Source: Curtobacterium flaccumfaciens
GTDB lineage: Bacteria > Actinomycetota > Actinomycetes > Actinomycetales > Microbacteriaceae
Length of the DNA: 64,000 bases
Direction of reading: 5' to 3'
NCBI GenBank assembly: GCA_029689965.1
Contig: CP121450.1
Location: forward strand, 3,534,001-3,598,000
A program made the translations under genes and the position numbers. Numbering within the stretch: the stretch's first letter is position 1; every line of letters begins with the position of its first letter. Shown piece after piece: positions 47,029 to 56,764 of this stretch. A model generated the notes under the pieces. The model searched no databases, was not told the origin of the DNA, and saw only the letters and a list, made by a program, of their open reading frames with translations.

Positions 47029-48581
47029 CGGACCAGTGCCCCGAGTGCCAGGTCCCCCACGGCCTTCGCACGGATCCGGGTGGCGTTGCCGGGCAGGTAC
47101 GGGATCGGCACCTCGTCGAAGTCCACGATGTCGACGGAGCCCGGGTCCGCGCCGGCCGCGATCGCCCGGTCCACCGCCTCCTGGCGTGCCTCGTCGACCA
47201 CGGCGGCACGCCTGCCGTCGCTGATCGCGTACACCTTGTCGACCTCGCCGCTGACCTGCGCGATCGCCGCACCGATGGCGTTCGCCACCGAGTAGTGCTC
47301 CGGGCGGTGCACCGTACCGAGGCCGGGCAGCGTGTCCGGCAGCAGCACCGAGCCGCCGCCGACCGCCACGACGGGCAACGGCGCCGACGAGGTACGCATC
47401 CGTTCGACGATGTCCGCCACACGCTCGGCGATGACGTCGAGCGCACGTGCAGCCACCTCCGCCGGGACCCCGGCGACGAGCGACGGGTCGCCGATCTGCC
47501 CACGGCCGCCCCGCACCGCGACGTCGGTCGCGGTCAAGGTCGAGCCGCCGAAGACCATGCCCTCCTCGGTGAGCCGGTAGCCGACCGAGTCCGGCCCGAC
47601 CAGGCTGCCGTCCTCGCGGATGAGCGAGCCGCCGCCGATGCCGACCGACAGCACGTCCGGCATTCGGAAGTTCGTGCGGATGCCCGCGACCGCGACCTCG
47701 CCGGTGGCCTCGCGCGGGAAGCCGGCGGTCAGGACGCCGACGTCGCTCGTGGTGCCGCCCACGTCGACGACCGCACAGGTGTCGAAGCCGGACAGGACGG
47801 CGGCGCCCCGCATCGAGTTCGTCGGACCCGAGGCGAACGTGGCCACCGGGTACCGCCGTGCGTACTCGACGTCCATGAGGGTGCCGTCGTTCTGGCTGAG
47901 GAACAGCGGTGCGTCGATGCCGCTCCCGGTGACGGAGCCAGACAGACCGTCGACGATGCGGTCGGCGAGCTCGCGGAGGGCCGCGTTGATGATCGTCGCG
48001 TTCTCGCGCTCGAGGAGCCCGATGCGTCCGATCTCGGAGGACAGCGAGAACGCCACGTCGGGGCCGAGCTCCGCCGCCATGATCTCCTGCGCACGCTGCT
48101 CGAACTCGTCGTTGATCGGCGAGAACACCGACGAGATCGCGACCGAGCGGATCCCGGCGTCGGCGATCGCTCCGGCGTGCCGCTTGAGCTCCTCGGGGTC
48201 CAGCTCGGAGATCACCCGGCCGTCGAACTCGTGGCCGCCGTGCGCCAGGAACGGGCGCGCGTCGACCGCCGACACCAGGTGTGCTGGCCAGTCGGTGAAC
48301 GGCGGCAGCGACGCCGTGGCCGGCAGCCCGAGTCGCACCGCCGCGGTCGGCGCGAGCCCGCGTGCCTCGACGAGCGCGTTGATGAAGTGCGTCGTGCCGA
48401 TCATCACACCGTCGATGTCCGCCGTTCCGAACGCGTGCTGCTCGCGGAGCCCGTCGAGGGCGGCGACGATGCCCGAGGTGACGTCCGGACTCGTGGACCG
48501 CTTGACCGCCGCCCGGACGGTGCTGCCGTCCATCAGGACGGCGTCCGTGTTGGTCCCGCCCACGTCGATTCCGATGCGCAT
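47025..48581 (-). CDS. hydantoinase/oxoprolinase A family protein (HyuA-like)
   Basis: This 518-residue ATP-dependent amidohydrolase-type subunit starts MRIGIDVGGTNTDAVLMDGS after GGAAGGA. The N-terminal hydant_A domain carries the ATPase glycine/aspartate motif DVGGTNTDAV. The second phosphate motif is in CAVVDVGGTTSDVGVLTAGF and an adenosine-type motif is in VAVGGGSVLLPDTLPGL. No HyuB gene is adjacent; instead three DUF917 proteins follow, a known alternative partner arrangement in some genomes. The likely substrate is a hydantoin, thiohydantoin or related cyclic amide imported by the upstream permease. Confidence 0.88.
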   Translation of the reverse strand: MRIGIDVGGTNTDAVLMDGSTVRAAVKRSTSPDVTSGIVAALDGLREQHAFGTADIDGVMIGTTHFINALVEARGLAPTAAVRLGLPATASLPPFTDWPAHLVSAVDARPFLAHGGHEFDGRVISELDPEELKRHAGAIADAGIRSVAISSVFSPINDEFEQRAQEIMAAELGPDVAFSLSSEIGRIGLLERENATIINAALRELADRIVDGLSGSVTGSGIDAPLFLSQNDGTLMDVEYARRYPVATFASGPTNSMRGAAVLSGFDTCAVVDVGGTTSDVGVLTAGFPREATGEVAVAGIRTNFRMPDVLSVGIGGGSLIREDGSLVGPDSVGYRLTEEGMVFGGSTLTATDVAVRGGRGQIGDPSLVAGVPAEVAARALDVIAERVADIVERMRTSSAPLPVVAVGGGSVLLPDTLPGLGTVHRPEHYSVANAIGAAIAQVSGEVDKVYAISDGRRAAVVDEARQEAVDRAIAAGADPGSVDIVDFDEVPIPYLPGNATRIRAKAVGDLALGALVR

Positions 48582-48634
48582 GTGCTGGTGTTCCTTCCGG
48601 TGGTGGAGCTGGCGGCGCTGGAGGGCCGTGGACG

Positions 48635-49993
48635 TCAGGCCGCGGACTTCGCTGTCTCGGTGCGGCTGACGCCGAGCCCGCGCACGAGCCCCGTCTTGCC
48701 GGCGACGACGTAGAGGACGAACGCGATGACGACCGAGTTGATGGAGGGGATGCCGATCGCCACGAAGTACCCGACGACCGAGGCGATCGCCCAGATGACG
48801 AGCGTCGCGGGCACCCACGTCGGCGACGTCTCCGGGACGTTCTCGGCGTCGCTCAGCGCACGGCGCCAGCGCTTCACCACGAAGTACTCGGCGACCATGA
48901 TCCCGGCGATCGGCGGGAAGACCACGCCGAGGACCGTCAGGAACGGGGTGAACGCGTCGAGGAACCCGACCGCGGCGAGGACCGATCCGACCACGCCCAT
49001 CACGAGGGTGACGACACCGCGGTTCACCTGCTTGCCGAACACCGCGTCGATGAAGTTCGTCACGCCGAGGCTCGAGCTGTAGATGTTCCAGTCGTTGATC
49101 TTGAACGTGCCGAGCAGGATCACCAGGATGCCCACCCAACCGACGCTCGACGTGATCACCCGCGTGATGTCCGAGGACCCGACGGCGTGGGCGAGCAGCA
49201 CGCCCGCCAGACCGATGACGTACTCACCGAGGGTGACGCCGAGCGCGGTCTGCTTCACGACGTCGCCCACCGTGCGGTTGAAGCGCGTCATGTCGGGAGT
49301 GATCACCGCACCCACGATGAACCCACCGGCCACGAGCGTGGTGCCGGCGACGAAGCTGAGGTGCGGCCCCGCCGGCGCCCGTGCGGCGAGTTCGGCGATG
49401 GAGTGCTGGCTCAGCTCCACGATGACCGCCCAGCCCACCAGGACGAGGAAGAGCGGCACCGTGATGTTCGCGAGCCACTGCATCGAGTGGAAGCCGCGCA
49501 GGACGATCGCGGTCACGAGCAGGCCGAACACGAGCGACCATGCCCAGGCCGGCAGGATCGGCAGGATCGCGACGAGGCCGGAGGCGGAGACGCCGGACTG
49601 GATACCGAACCAGCCGATCAGGCTCATGCCGATCGCGAGCCCGACCAGCGCTGAGCCTGCTTTGCCGAACCCGGTCCACCGGGCCATCACGGAGGTGTTC
49701 AGCCCCTCCTTCACGCCGATCACACCGACGAGCACGGACACGATCTCGAGGATGACGGCACCGAGCGTGATCGCCCAGAACGCCTCCCAGAAGCCCATGC
49801 CGAAGCCGAGCGTCGCGCCGAGCAGGAACTGGGACAGCGCTGAGATCTGCCCGAATCGCTGCACGGCGACCTGGAACCAGCCGTAGCGGGCGGACCGCGG
49901 GACACGGCTGAGGGAGTAGTCGTCGACGGCGACCGACTCGGAGGGCGTGGGGCGTGGGCTTCGTGGTGCTGACACTGCGGTCTCGCTGGCCAT
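48635..49993 (-). CDS. cytosine-permease-like NCS1 transporter (CodB type)
   Basis: The 452-residue membrane protein starts MASETAVSAPRSPRPTPSES, 6 nt after GGAG. Twelve hydrophobic segments are visible. Family blocks include SQFLLGATLGFGMGFWEAFW, WTGFGKAGSALVGLAIGMSL and TPDMTRFNRTVGDVVKQTA. NCS1 transporters import nucleobases, hydantoins and related heterocycles with Na+ or H+. It is the first gene of the HyuA/DUF917/PucR operon, so it most likely brings in the substrate of that pathway. Confidence 0.9.
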   Translation of the reverse strand: MASETAVSAPRSPRPTPSESVAVDDYSLSRVPRSARYGWFQVAVQRFGQISALSQFLLGATLGFGMGFWEAFWAITLGAVILEIVSVLVGVIGVKEGLNTSVMARWTGFGKAGSALVGLAIGMSLIGWFGIQSGVSASGLVAILPILPAWAWSLVFGLLVTAIVLRGFHSMQWLANITVPLFLVLVGWAVIVELSQHSIAELAARAPAGPHLSFVAGTTLVAGGFIVGAVITPDMTRFNRTVGDVVKQTALGVTLGEYVIGLAGVLLAHAVGSSDITRVITSSVGWVGILVILLGTFKINDWNIYSSSLGVTNFIDAVFGKQVNRGVVTLVMGVVGSVLAAVGFLDAFTPFLTVLGVVFPPIAGIMVAEYFVVKRWRRALSDAENVPETSPTWVPATLVIWAIASVVGYFVAIGIPSINSVVIAFVLYVVAGKTGLVRGLGVSRTETAKSAA

Positions 49994-50124
49994 CGTGGCT
50001 CCTCGGGAGGGAGTGCGTCGGCATGGGCCGATCGGGGTTGGAGCCACCGTAGAGCGAGCGCGCAGCACGGTACATGTGCAGAACGTCGTTACGAACAGGT
50101 GAATCGGTGCACTCTGCACAACCC

Positions 50125-50166
50125 GGACTGGAGGCGCGGGGCGGGCCCGCCACGCGCCTCCATCCC
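50125..50166. terminator. dispersed palindrome, terminator family copy 7
   Basis: GGACTGGAGGCGCGGGGCGG pairs with its complement downstream with one internal mismatch. It lies between the divergent permease promoter and the tRNA terminator region. Confidence 0.65.
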
Positions 50167-50220
50167 GTTTCCGGTCGCGTCAGGACGCCACCTGGCTCGC
50201 GAGACGCCGTGGCGTCCGGC

Positions 50221-50305
50221 GGGACGCCGCCGGATCCGGCGGCGTCCCGCCTGCGATGGGGCGTCTCGCCGGCGATGGGGCGTCCCGCCTGCGATGGGGC
50301 GTCTC
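50221..50305. repeat. 28-nt palindrome and 19-nt tandem repeats near tRNA-Arg
   Basis: A perfect 28-nt palindrome (half-arm GGGACGCCGCCGGA) occupies 50221-50248. It runs into 3.4 copies of a 19-nt unit (GGCGTCCCGCCTGCGATGG and a variant) from 50241. There are no spacers, so it is not a CRISPR array. No gene overlaps. Confidence 0.65.
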
Positions 50306-50325
50306 GTGTCGACGAGACGAGACGA

Positions 50326-50358
50326 CGAAAGCCCCGTCGCGGTGCGACGGGGCTTTCG
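50326..50358 (-). terminator. terminator of the tRNA-Arg gene
   Basis: A perfect 15-bp stem (CGAAAGCCCCGTCGC and complement) with a 3-nt loop is followed by TTTCG on the minus strand, 34 nt past the tRNA 3' end. Confidence 0.85.
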
Positions 50359-50391
50359 GTTGTTCGGTGTCGTGCCGTTGAACCGACACTG

Positions 50392-50464
50392 TGCGCTCGA
50401 AGGGACTCGAACCCCCAACCTTCTGATCCGTAGTCAGATGCTCTATCCATTGAGCTACGAGCGC
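50392..50464 (-). tRNA. tRNA-Arg (anticodon ACG)
   Basis: The minus strand folds as a standard cloverleaf. The acceptor stem GCGCTCG pairs with CGAGCGC plus discriminator A, the D-loop has AGCTCAATGGATAGAGC, the anticodon stem-loop CTGACTACGGATCAG carries ACG, and the T-arm has GGGGGTTCGAGTCCC. CCA is not encoded. It is 73 nt long. Confidence 0.97.
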
Positions 50465-50555
50465 AGGTGGCCTTGCGGCCGTGGAAGACTCTACAACAGC
50501 TGCGTCGCGGGCGCCAATCGAGGAGCCCGGGACGAGCACGGTCGGCGTGTCGGAC

Positions 50556-51340
50556 TCAGAGCGCCGCGAGCTCCTCGTCGAAGACCTCGGCGAGGAACAC
50601 CTCCAGGGCCTGCCACGATCGCCGATCGGCACGTGCCTGGTACTGCGCCCCGTGGTCCGGCGCATCGGTGCCCGGCACGGCGAAGGCGTGCATCGCCCCG
50701 GCGTACGTGACGACCTGCCAGTCGACCGCCGGCGCGGACCGCATCTCGTCCTGCCAGGCGGCGACCTTCTCGTCCGGGACGACGGGGTCGGCAGCGCCGG
50801 TGAGCACGAGCAGCTTCGCGCGGATCTCGGCCGCGTCGGAGGGCTCGTGCGTGATGAGGCCGCCGTGGAAGGAGACCGCCCCGGCGAGGTCCGCTCCGGT
50901 ACGGGCCAGCTCGAGCGCTGCGGATCCGCCGAAGCAGTAGCCCATCACGACGACACGCGAGGGGTCGACGTCGGGTCCTCGACCAGGCGGTCGAGACCGG
51001 CACGTACCCGCGCGCGCAGCAGCGGGAGGTCCTGGTAGAACGCGCCCGCGACCTGCCCGGCGGTGTCGTCGCCCGGCCGGACGCCCTCGCCGTAGACGTC
51101 GGCGCCGAGGGCGACGTAGCCGAGCCGGGCGAGCATGGTGACCCGGGCCTCGACGTGCTCGTTCACCCCGTGCCAGTCGTGCACGACGAGCACCGCAGGG
51201 CGGCGTCCGGCGATGGCGACGTCCTTCGCGAGCACGCCGAGCAACGGTGTGCCCTCGTGGTCGTAGCGGACGGCGTCGACGCGGATGTCGGCTCCGGCGG
51301 GTTCGGGTACGGTCTGCAGGACGTCGTCGATCGTGGTCAC
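50556..51340 (-). CDS. dienelactone hydrolase family protein (one apparent frame break)
   Basis: This alpha/beta hydrolase of about 261 residues starts at GTG (VTTIDDVLQTVPEPAGADIR). The frame shifts near 50967 (C run one short). The catalytic Cys is in VVVMGYCFGGSAALELA, the Asp in AADPVVPDEK and the His in AGAMHAFAVPGTDAPDHG, the dienelactone hydrolase triad. The substrate could be a carboxymethylene butenolide-like lactone or another ester. It lies between the tRNA and zwf on the minus strand, 11 bp from the zwf stop, so it may be the second gene of a zwf transcript. Confidence 0.87.
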
Positions 51341-51351
51341 GTCGACCGACG

Positions 51352-52770
51352 TTACGCGTCGATGTTGTCCCAGTCCCCGGGTCCCGCCGAGCCGGCCTCG
51401 TACTCGTCGAGCGGTGCCTTGCCGTCGCGCCAGGCCTGCAGGAACGGCTCGACGACCTTCCAGCCCTGCACGGCGCTGTCCCCGCGCACGGAGAGCGTCG
51501 CATCGCCCTCGAGCACTCCGGCCAGGACCTCGCCGTAGGCGCTGAGCCGGCCCGGGTTGAAGGTCGTCTCCAGGACGGTGTGGTCGATCGTGTACGGATC
51601 GCCGGGGCCGTTCACGTTGAGTTCGAGCTGCATCTCGTCCGGAGCGATCCAGATCCGCAGGCGGTCTGGCCGCTCGGCGCCGGAGAGCCCGACCGGGACG
51701 TGCGGCGAGCCCTTGAACGTGATCACGATCTCTCGCCGTTGCTTCGCGAGCGCCTTCCCGGACCGCAGGGTGAACGGCACGCCGGCCCACCGCCAGTTCG
51801 CGATCTCGAGGGTGAGCTGCGCGAGGGTCTCGGTGCCGAGCGTCGGGTCCACGCCGTCCTCGTCCGCGTAGGACGGGAGCGAGCGGTCGCCGACCTCACC
51901 CGCCGTGTACCGCGCCCGCCTCCCGGCCTCGACGACGTCGCCGCCCCACGGTCGCACGGCTCGGAGCACGAGCTCCTTCTGGGTCCGGAGGTCGTCCGCG
52001 TCGATGCTCGCCGGTGCTTCCATCGCCACGACGGCCATCACCTGGAGCAGGTGGCTCTGGATCATGTCGACCAGGGCGCCGGCCTTGTCGTAGTAGCGCG
52101 CTCGCCCCTCGAGGCCGAGCGTCTCGTCGTACACGATGTCGACGCGCTCGACGTGCGTGGACGACAGGAGGGGCTCGACGATGCGGTTCGCGAAGCGCAG
52201 GCCGAGCAGGTTCAGGACGGTGGAGCGGCCGAGGAAGTGGTCGACACGGTGGATGCGCTCCTCGGGCAGGAACGAGTGCAGCACGTCGTTGAGGTGCTCC
52301 GCGCTGTCGGCGTCCGTGCCGAAGGGCTTCTCCAGCGCCAGACGCGTGCCGGCCGGCAGGTCGAGGTCCTTCAGGACGGCGCAGCTCTTCTCCGTGACGG
52401 CGGGCGGGAGCGCGAAGTAGATCGCAGGGTCGTGGTCGCAGTCGCCGAGCAGGGCCGTCAGGTCGTCGGCGTCCGTCACGTCCGCCTTGCGGTAGCTCGA
52501 CGCGTCGACGACCGCCTGCAGGCGCTTCGACAGCCGGCTCTCGCCGGACGCTCCCTCGTCCTCGTCCTTCGACGCCTGCGCGTTCTCGAAGGAGTCGCGC
52601 ACCTGGGCCTTCCAGTCGGCGTCCGAGATGTCCTCCACACCGGCGCCGACGAGCTGGACGTCCCAGTCGTCCTTCACGTCGAGCAGGGTCGCGAGACCGG
52701 GCAGGAGCAGGCGCTTCGACAGGTCGCCGCTGGCACCGAGGATGAGCAGGGAGGTCTGGAGGCTCGACAT
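51352..52770 (-). CDS. zwf: glucose-6-phosphate dehydrogenase
   Basis: This enzyme oxidises glucose-6-phosphate to 6-phosphogluconolactone with NADP, the first step of the oxidative pentose phosphate pathway. The 472-residue product starts MSSLQTSLLILGASGDLSKR; an in-frame ATG six codons upstream is also possible. The cofactor site is LILGASGDLSKRLLLPGL and the active-site region RIHRVDHFLGRSTVLNLLGL. Near the middle is an unusual acidic insert (QASKDEDEGASGESR). The gene is unbroken. It is not in the usual tkt-tal-zwf-opcA cluster, so it may be an additional copy. Confidence 0.93.
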   Translation of the reverse strand: MSSLQTSLLILGASGDLSKRLLLPGLATLLDVKDDWDVQLVGAGVEDISDADWKAQVRDSFENAQASKDEDEGASGESRLSKRLQAVVDASSYRKADVTDADDLTALLGDCDHDPAIYFALPPAVTEKSCAVLKDLDLPAGTRLALEKPFGTDADSAEHLNDVLHSFLPEERIHRVDHFLGRSTVLNLLGLRFANRIVEPLLSSTHVERVDIVYDETLGLEGRARYYDKAGALVDMIQSHLLQVMAVVAMEAPASIDADDLRTQKELVLRAVRPWGGDVVEAGRRARYTAGEVGDRSLPSYADEDGVDPTLGTETLAQLTLEIANWRWAGVPFTLRSGKALAKQRREIVITFKGSPHVPVGLSGAERPDRLRIWIAPDEMQLELNVNGPGDPYTIDHTVLETTFNPGRLSAYGEVLAGVLEGDATLSVRGDSAVQGWKVVEPFLQAWRDGKAPLDEYEAGSAGPGDWDNIDA

Positions 52771-52851
52771 GCCCCAGAAGGTACTCATGCGTTCCGGCAC
52801 GTGGCCGGGAGACGCCGATACGGTGGGACCAGTTCGGCGCGAGGGAGCACC

Positions 52852-54009
52852 ATGAGCAGTGGGTACGGAGGGCGACGCCTGCGCGTCGCCGTGGTCGGTA
52901 CGGGCATGATCGCCGGGGTCCACGCGCGGGCTGCGCGCGCGGCCGGCGCCGAGGTCACCGGGGTGCTCGGCCGGAACCCGGCCCGGTCCGAACAGGTCGC
53001 CGTGCAGCTCGACCTGCCCCGCGGGTACGCCTCCCTCGACGAGGTGATCGCGGACGCGCCCGACGTCGTGCACATCTGCACCCCCAACGACCAGCACCAC
53101 CCGCAGGCGCTCGCCGTGATCCACGCCGGCATCAACGTCGTCTGCGAGAAGCCGCTCGCGATCGGCGCCGCGGAGGCGTCGAAGCTGGTCGACGCCGCCC
53201 GGGACGCCGGCGTCGTCGCGACCGTGCCGTTCGTCTACCGCTACCACCCGATCGTGCGCGAGATCCGCGGGCGCATCGCCGAGGGCGACCTGGGCCGGGT
53301 GCTCGCCGTGCACGGCCACTACCTGCAGGACTGGATGCTCGACGAGGACGCGTCGTCGTGGCGCGTCGACGCCGGTTCCGGTGGCCTCTCGCGCGCGTTC
53401 GCCGACATCGGCTCGCACTGGTGCGACCTGGTCGAGTTCGTGACGGGCGAGCGGTTCGCCTCGGTCTCGGCGGCGACCGACATCGTCTACCCCACGCGCC
53501 CGGCGGCGTCGGGTCCGTCCTTCTCCGGCTCCCCCGACCCGGACCCGGTCGCCGACGCCTCGCAGCGCGCGGAGGTCACGACCGAGGACACCGCGGTCGC
53601 CACCTTCCGCACCGGCACCGGCCGTATCGGCAACGTGGTCATCTCGCAGGTGTCCTCGGGGCGCGAGAACCGGCTCTGGTTCGAGGTGGACGGTACGAGG
53701 GGTTCGGCCGCGTTCGACCAGGAGCAGCCCGAGTCCGCCTGGTTCGGCAACGAGCGCGGTGCACAGATCGTCGTCCGTGACCCGTCCCTGGGCGTGCCCG
53801 ACCAACGACGCCTGGCGCTCGTGCCGTCCGGCCATCCGCAGGGCTACCTCGATGCGTTCGCAGCCTTCGTCGCCGACACGTACGCCGCGGTCCGGACCGG
53901 TGTCGCGCCGGACGGATTGCCGACCTTCGCGGACGGCGCCCGTGCCGCCCACATCATCGACGCCGTCATCGGCAGCGCCGCCGACGGGTCGTGGAAGGAG
54001 ATCCGATGA
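52852..54009 (+). CDS. Gfo/Idh/MocA family oxidoreductase
   Basis: This 385-residue NAD(P)-dependent sugar or inositol dehydrogenase-type enzyme starts MSSGYGGRRLRVAVVGTGMI after GAGGGAGC. The Rossmann motif is VAVVGTGMIAGVHARAA. The conserved EKP is in INVVCEKPLAIGAAEASKLV, and GGLSRAFADIGSHWCDLVEF carries the D-x-G-x-H of the second domain. Its stop overlaps the start of the sugar-isomerase-like gene (ATGA). Together with that gene and the ThDP enzyme it probably forms a carbohydrate catabolic operon. Confidence 0.9.
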   Translation: MSSGYGGRRLRVAVVGTGMIAGVHARAARAAGAEVTGVLGRNPARSEQVAVQLDLPRGYASLDEVIADAPDVVHICTPNDQHHPQALAVIHAGINVVCEKPLAIGAAEASKLVDAARDAGVVATVPFVYRYHPIVREIRGRIAEGDLGRVLAVHGHYLQDWMLDEDASSWRVDAGSGGLSRAFADIGSHWCDLVEFVTGERFASVSAATDIVYPTRPAASGPSFSGSPDPDPVADASQRAEVTTEDTAVATFRTGTGRIGNVVISQVSSGRENRLWFEVDGTRGSAAFDQEQPESAWFGNERGAQIVVRDPSLGVPDQRRLALVPSGHPQGYLDAFAAFVADTYAAVRTGVAPDGLPTFADGARAAHIIDAVIGSAADGSWKEIR

Positions 54010-54932
54010 AGCTCGGGATGCTGACGGCCTGCCTGCCCGGCTGGCCGCTCGAGCGCATCGCTGCGTTCGCCGCGGAGCAGGGGTACGAGCGACTCGAGGT
54101 GGGCGTGTGGCCCGGCACCGGCGGCCGCGACTTCGAGGCGGCGCACCTGCCGGTCGCCACGTTCACCGAGGCGGACGCCGAGGCCACCCGTGCGCTGCTC
54201 GACCGCACCGGGCTGGAGATCAGCGCCTTCGCGTACTACGAGAACAACCTGCACCAGGACCTCGGGCACCGGGCGTCGGTCCACGAGCACCTGAAGCACG
54301 CGATCGACGCGGCGCAGGTGCTCGGAGTGCCGTACGTCGGGACGTTCATCGGCCGCGACAACACGAAGTCCGTCCGCGAGAACATGCGACTCGGCGACCA
54401 GGTGCTGCCGGAGCTCGTCGACTACGCCGGCGAGCACGACGTGCAGCTCATCATCGAGAACTGCGTCATGGAGGGCTGGCACCCGACGGCTACCCGGGCA
54501 ACATCGCGTACTCCCCCGAGCTTCTGGGACTGGGTGACGGGCCTCGGGTTCGGGTTGAACTGGGACCCGTCACACCTGACCTGGATCGGCATCGACCCCG
54601 TCGAGACCATCCTGCCGTTCGCCGAGCACATCGTGCACGCGCAGGCGAAGGACCTCGAGCTCTTCCCCGCGAAGCGCAACGAGTACGGCTTCTTCGGCAA
54701 GGTCGACAAGGGCGACGACCCCTGGGACATGGGCTGGTGGCGCTTCCGCGTCCCCGGACGCGGTGTGGTCGACTGGGCCCGCGTGGTCGACCGGCTCTAC
54801 GAGGCGGGGTTCGACGGCACCCTGTCGGTCGAGCACGAGGACCCGCTCTGGGGCGGCACCGACGAGAAGGTCGTCGAGGGCCTCCGTATCGCCCACCGCA
54901 CCCTCCGGCCCCTGATCGCGCACGAAGGCTGA
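54006..54932 (+). CDS. xylose-isomerase-like TIM barrel sugar epimerase/isomerase (two compensating frame breaks)
   Basis: This protein of about 308 residues starts MKLGMLTACLPGWPLERIAA. The TIM-barrel signature includes ISAFAYYENNLHQDLGHRAS, GVPYVGTFIGRDNTKSVREN, then LGFGLNWDPSHLTWIGIDPV and VEHEDPLWGGTDEKVVEGL, with metal-ligand-type Glu, Asp and His. Between about 54493 and 54526 the read frame is wrong: a base missing in the first run and an extra base in GAGCTTC compensate, turning PDGYPGNIAYSPELWDW into unrelated residues. It is translationally coupled to the oxidoreductase. Confidence 0.87.
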   Translation: MKLGMLTACLPGWPLERIAAFAAEQGYERLEVGVWPGTGGRDFEAAHLPVATFTEADAEATRALLDRTGLEISAFAYYENNLHQDLGHRASVHEHLKHAIDAAQVLGVPYVGTFIGRDNTKSVRENMRLGDQVLPELVDYAGEHDVQLIIENCVMEGWHPTATRATSRTPPSFWDWVTGLGFGLNWDPSHLTWIGIDPVETILPFAEHIVHAQAKDLELFPAKRNEYGFFGKVDKGDDPWDMGWWRFRVPGRGVVDWARVVDRLYEAGFDGTLSVEHEDPLWGGTDEKVVEGLRIAHRTLRPLIAHEG

Positions 54933-54950
54933 CACGAGCACGGTGGTGTC

Positions 54951-56764
54951 ATGAGCACCACCGTGAGCGACTTCGTCATCGACCGCATCAAGGCCTGGGG
55001 CGTCTCCCGGGTGTTCGGGTACCCCGGCGACGGGATCGGCGCCTTCGACGGCGCGCTCGGCAAGGCCGACGACTCCGGACCCGCGCTCGAGTACGTCCGG
55101 CCGACGCACGAGGAGATCGCAGCGCTGATGGCCACCGCGCACGCCAAGTTCACCGGCGAGGTCGGTGTGTGCGTCGCGACGTCGAGTCCCGGTGCCTTCC
55201 ACCTGCTCAACGGCCTGTACGACGCACAGATGGACAACCAGCCGGTCGTCGCGATCGTCGGACAGCAGGGCCTCGCCTCGATCGGCACCTTCACGCAGCA
55301 GGAGTCGAACCTCGAGCGCGTCTTCGCCGACGTCGCCTGCTACGTCGAGACGGTCACCACGCCGGACGCGGTCGGGGTCGTCGTGGACACGGCCTTCCGG
55401 ACCGCGATGCTCCGGAAGCAACCGGCGGTCGTCGTGCTCCCCCACGACGTGCAGGCCATGGCGTACGAGGCGCCCGCCGCCGAGCACTGGGTCTCCCGTT
55501 CCAGCGACGTGCCGGCCTCGACCCGGATCACCCCGCCGCGCGAGGACATCGAGAAGCTCGCCGAGATCCTCAACTCGGGGAACGTGTGACCTTCCTCGTC
55601 GGAGCCGGCGCCCGCGGAGCCACCGACCAGGTGCTCGCCGCGGCTGAGAAGACCGGTGCCGGCATCATCACCGCGCTGCGCGGAAAGGACGTCGTCCCGT
55701 CGGACGTGCCGTACCACACGCAACAGGTCGGGCTCCTCGGCTCCCGCCCGAGCCTGACCCAGATCAAGGAGTGCGACACCATCGTGCTGCTCGGCACGAA
55801 CTACCCGTACGGCGAGTACCTCCCCGCGACCGGGCAGGCACGCGGCGTGCAGGTCGACGTCAAGCCGGAGCAGCTCGGGCTGCGCTACCCGACGGAGCTC
55901 AACCTCTGGGGCGACGTCGGCGCCACCCTCGACGCGGTGCTGCCGCTGCTCGAGGACACCGCGGACCACGGTTGGCAGGAGCGGCTCGCGGACGAGATGC
56001 GCGAGTGGGAGGCCGAGATGGGCCGCCAGGCCGAGGTGTCGTACGACGACGGTGTGAACCCGCGCCGGGTCATCAGCGCCGTGAACGCCCGGCTGCCCGA
56101 AGGCGTCACCGTCACCGCCGACGCGGGGACCACTGCGGACTGGTACGGCCACCACATCCGCCTCCGGCGGGGCATGCGCGGTGACCTGTCCGGACGGCTC
56201 GCGACCATGCTCGCCGCGATGCCCTACGCCGTCGCCGCCAAGTTCGCGTTCCCGGACCGCCCGGCCGTCTGCACCATCGGGGACGGCGCGTTCCAGATGC
56301 TCGGCATGAACGAGCTCATCACCGTGAAGAAGTACCTGCGGGCCTGGCCGAACCAGCAGCTCGTCATCGTCGTCATGCACAACGACGACCTCGGGCAGGT
56401 GTCGTGGGAGATGCGCACCGAGGACGGCAACCCGATGTGGCGCGGTTCGCAGGACGTGGAGACCGTGGACTACGCGGGGTACGCCGAGCTCCTCGGGTTC
56501 ACCGGGATCGCTGTGCGACGCGACGACGACGTGGAGGCCGCCGTCGAGCGGGCGTTCGCGAACCCCGGTGTGACGCTCATCGACGCCTACGTCAGCCGGA
56601 ACGTGCCCCCGCTCCCACCGCACATCACCGCCGAGTACGCGATGAACACCGCGAAGAGCCTGCTCAAGGGCGACCCGGTCGAGCTCGGCGTCGTGAAGGA
56701 CTCGGCGAAGGCCGTGGCCGCCGAAGCGGTGGAGCGGGTGAAGGGCGTGCTCGGACGCGACTGA
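54951..56764 (+). CDS. thiamine-diphosphate-dependent enzyme, pyruvate oxidase/acetolactate synthase type (one apparent frame break)
   Basis: This ThDP enzyme of about 604 residues starts MSTTVSDFVIDRIKAWGVSR. The N-terminal domain has GYPGDGIGAFDGALGKAD and the activating Glu in VRPTHEEIAALMATAHAK. The break near 55577 is a G run one short (NSGERVTFLVGAGARGATDQ). The cofactor-binding motif is ICTIGDGAFQMLGMNELITV. It ends with a Lys/Ala/Val-rich tail. PoxB-like enzymes convert pyruvate to acetate; other members act on 2-keto acids or inositol intermediates. Its position just after sugar-metabolising genes leaves the substrate open. Confidence 0.87.

Noticed and set aside
50241..50305. CRISPR-like short repeats
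   Set aside because: The 19-nt units are directly tandem with no spacers and no cas genes nearby.
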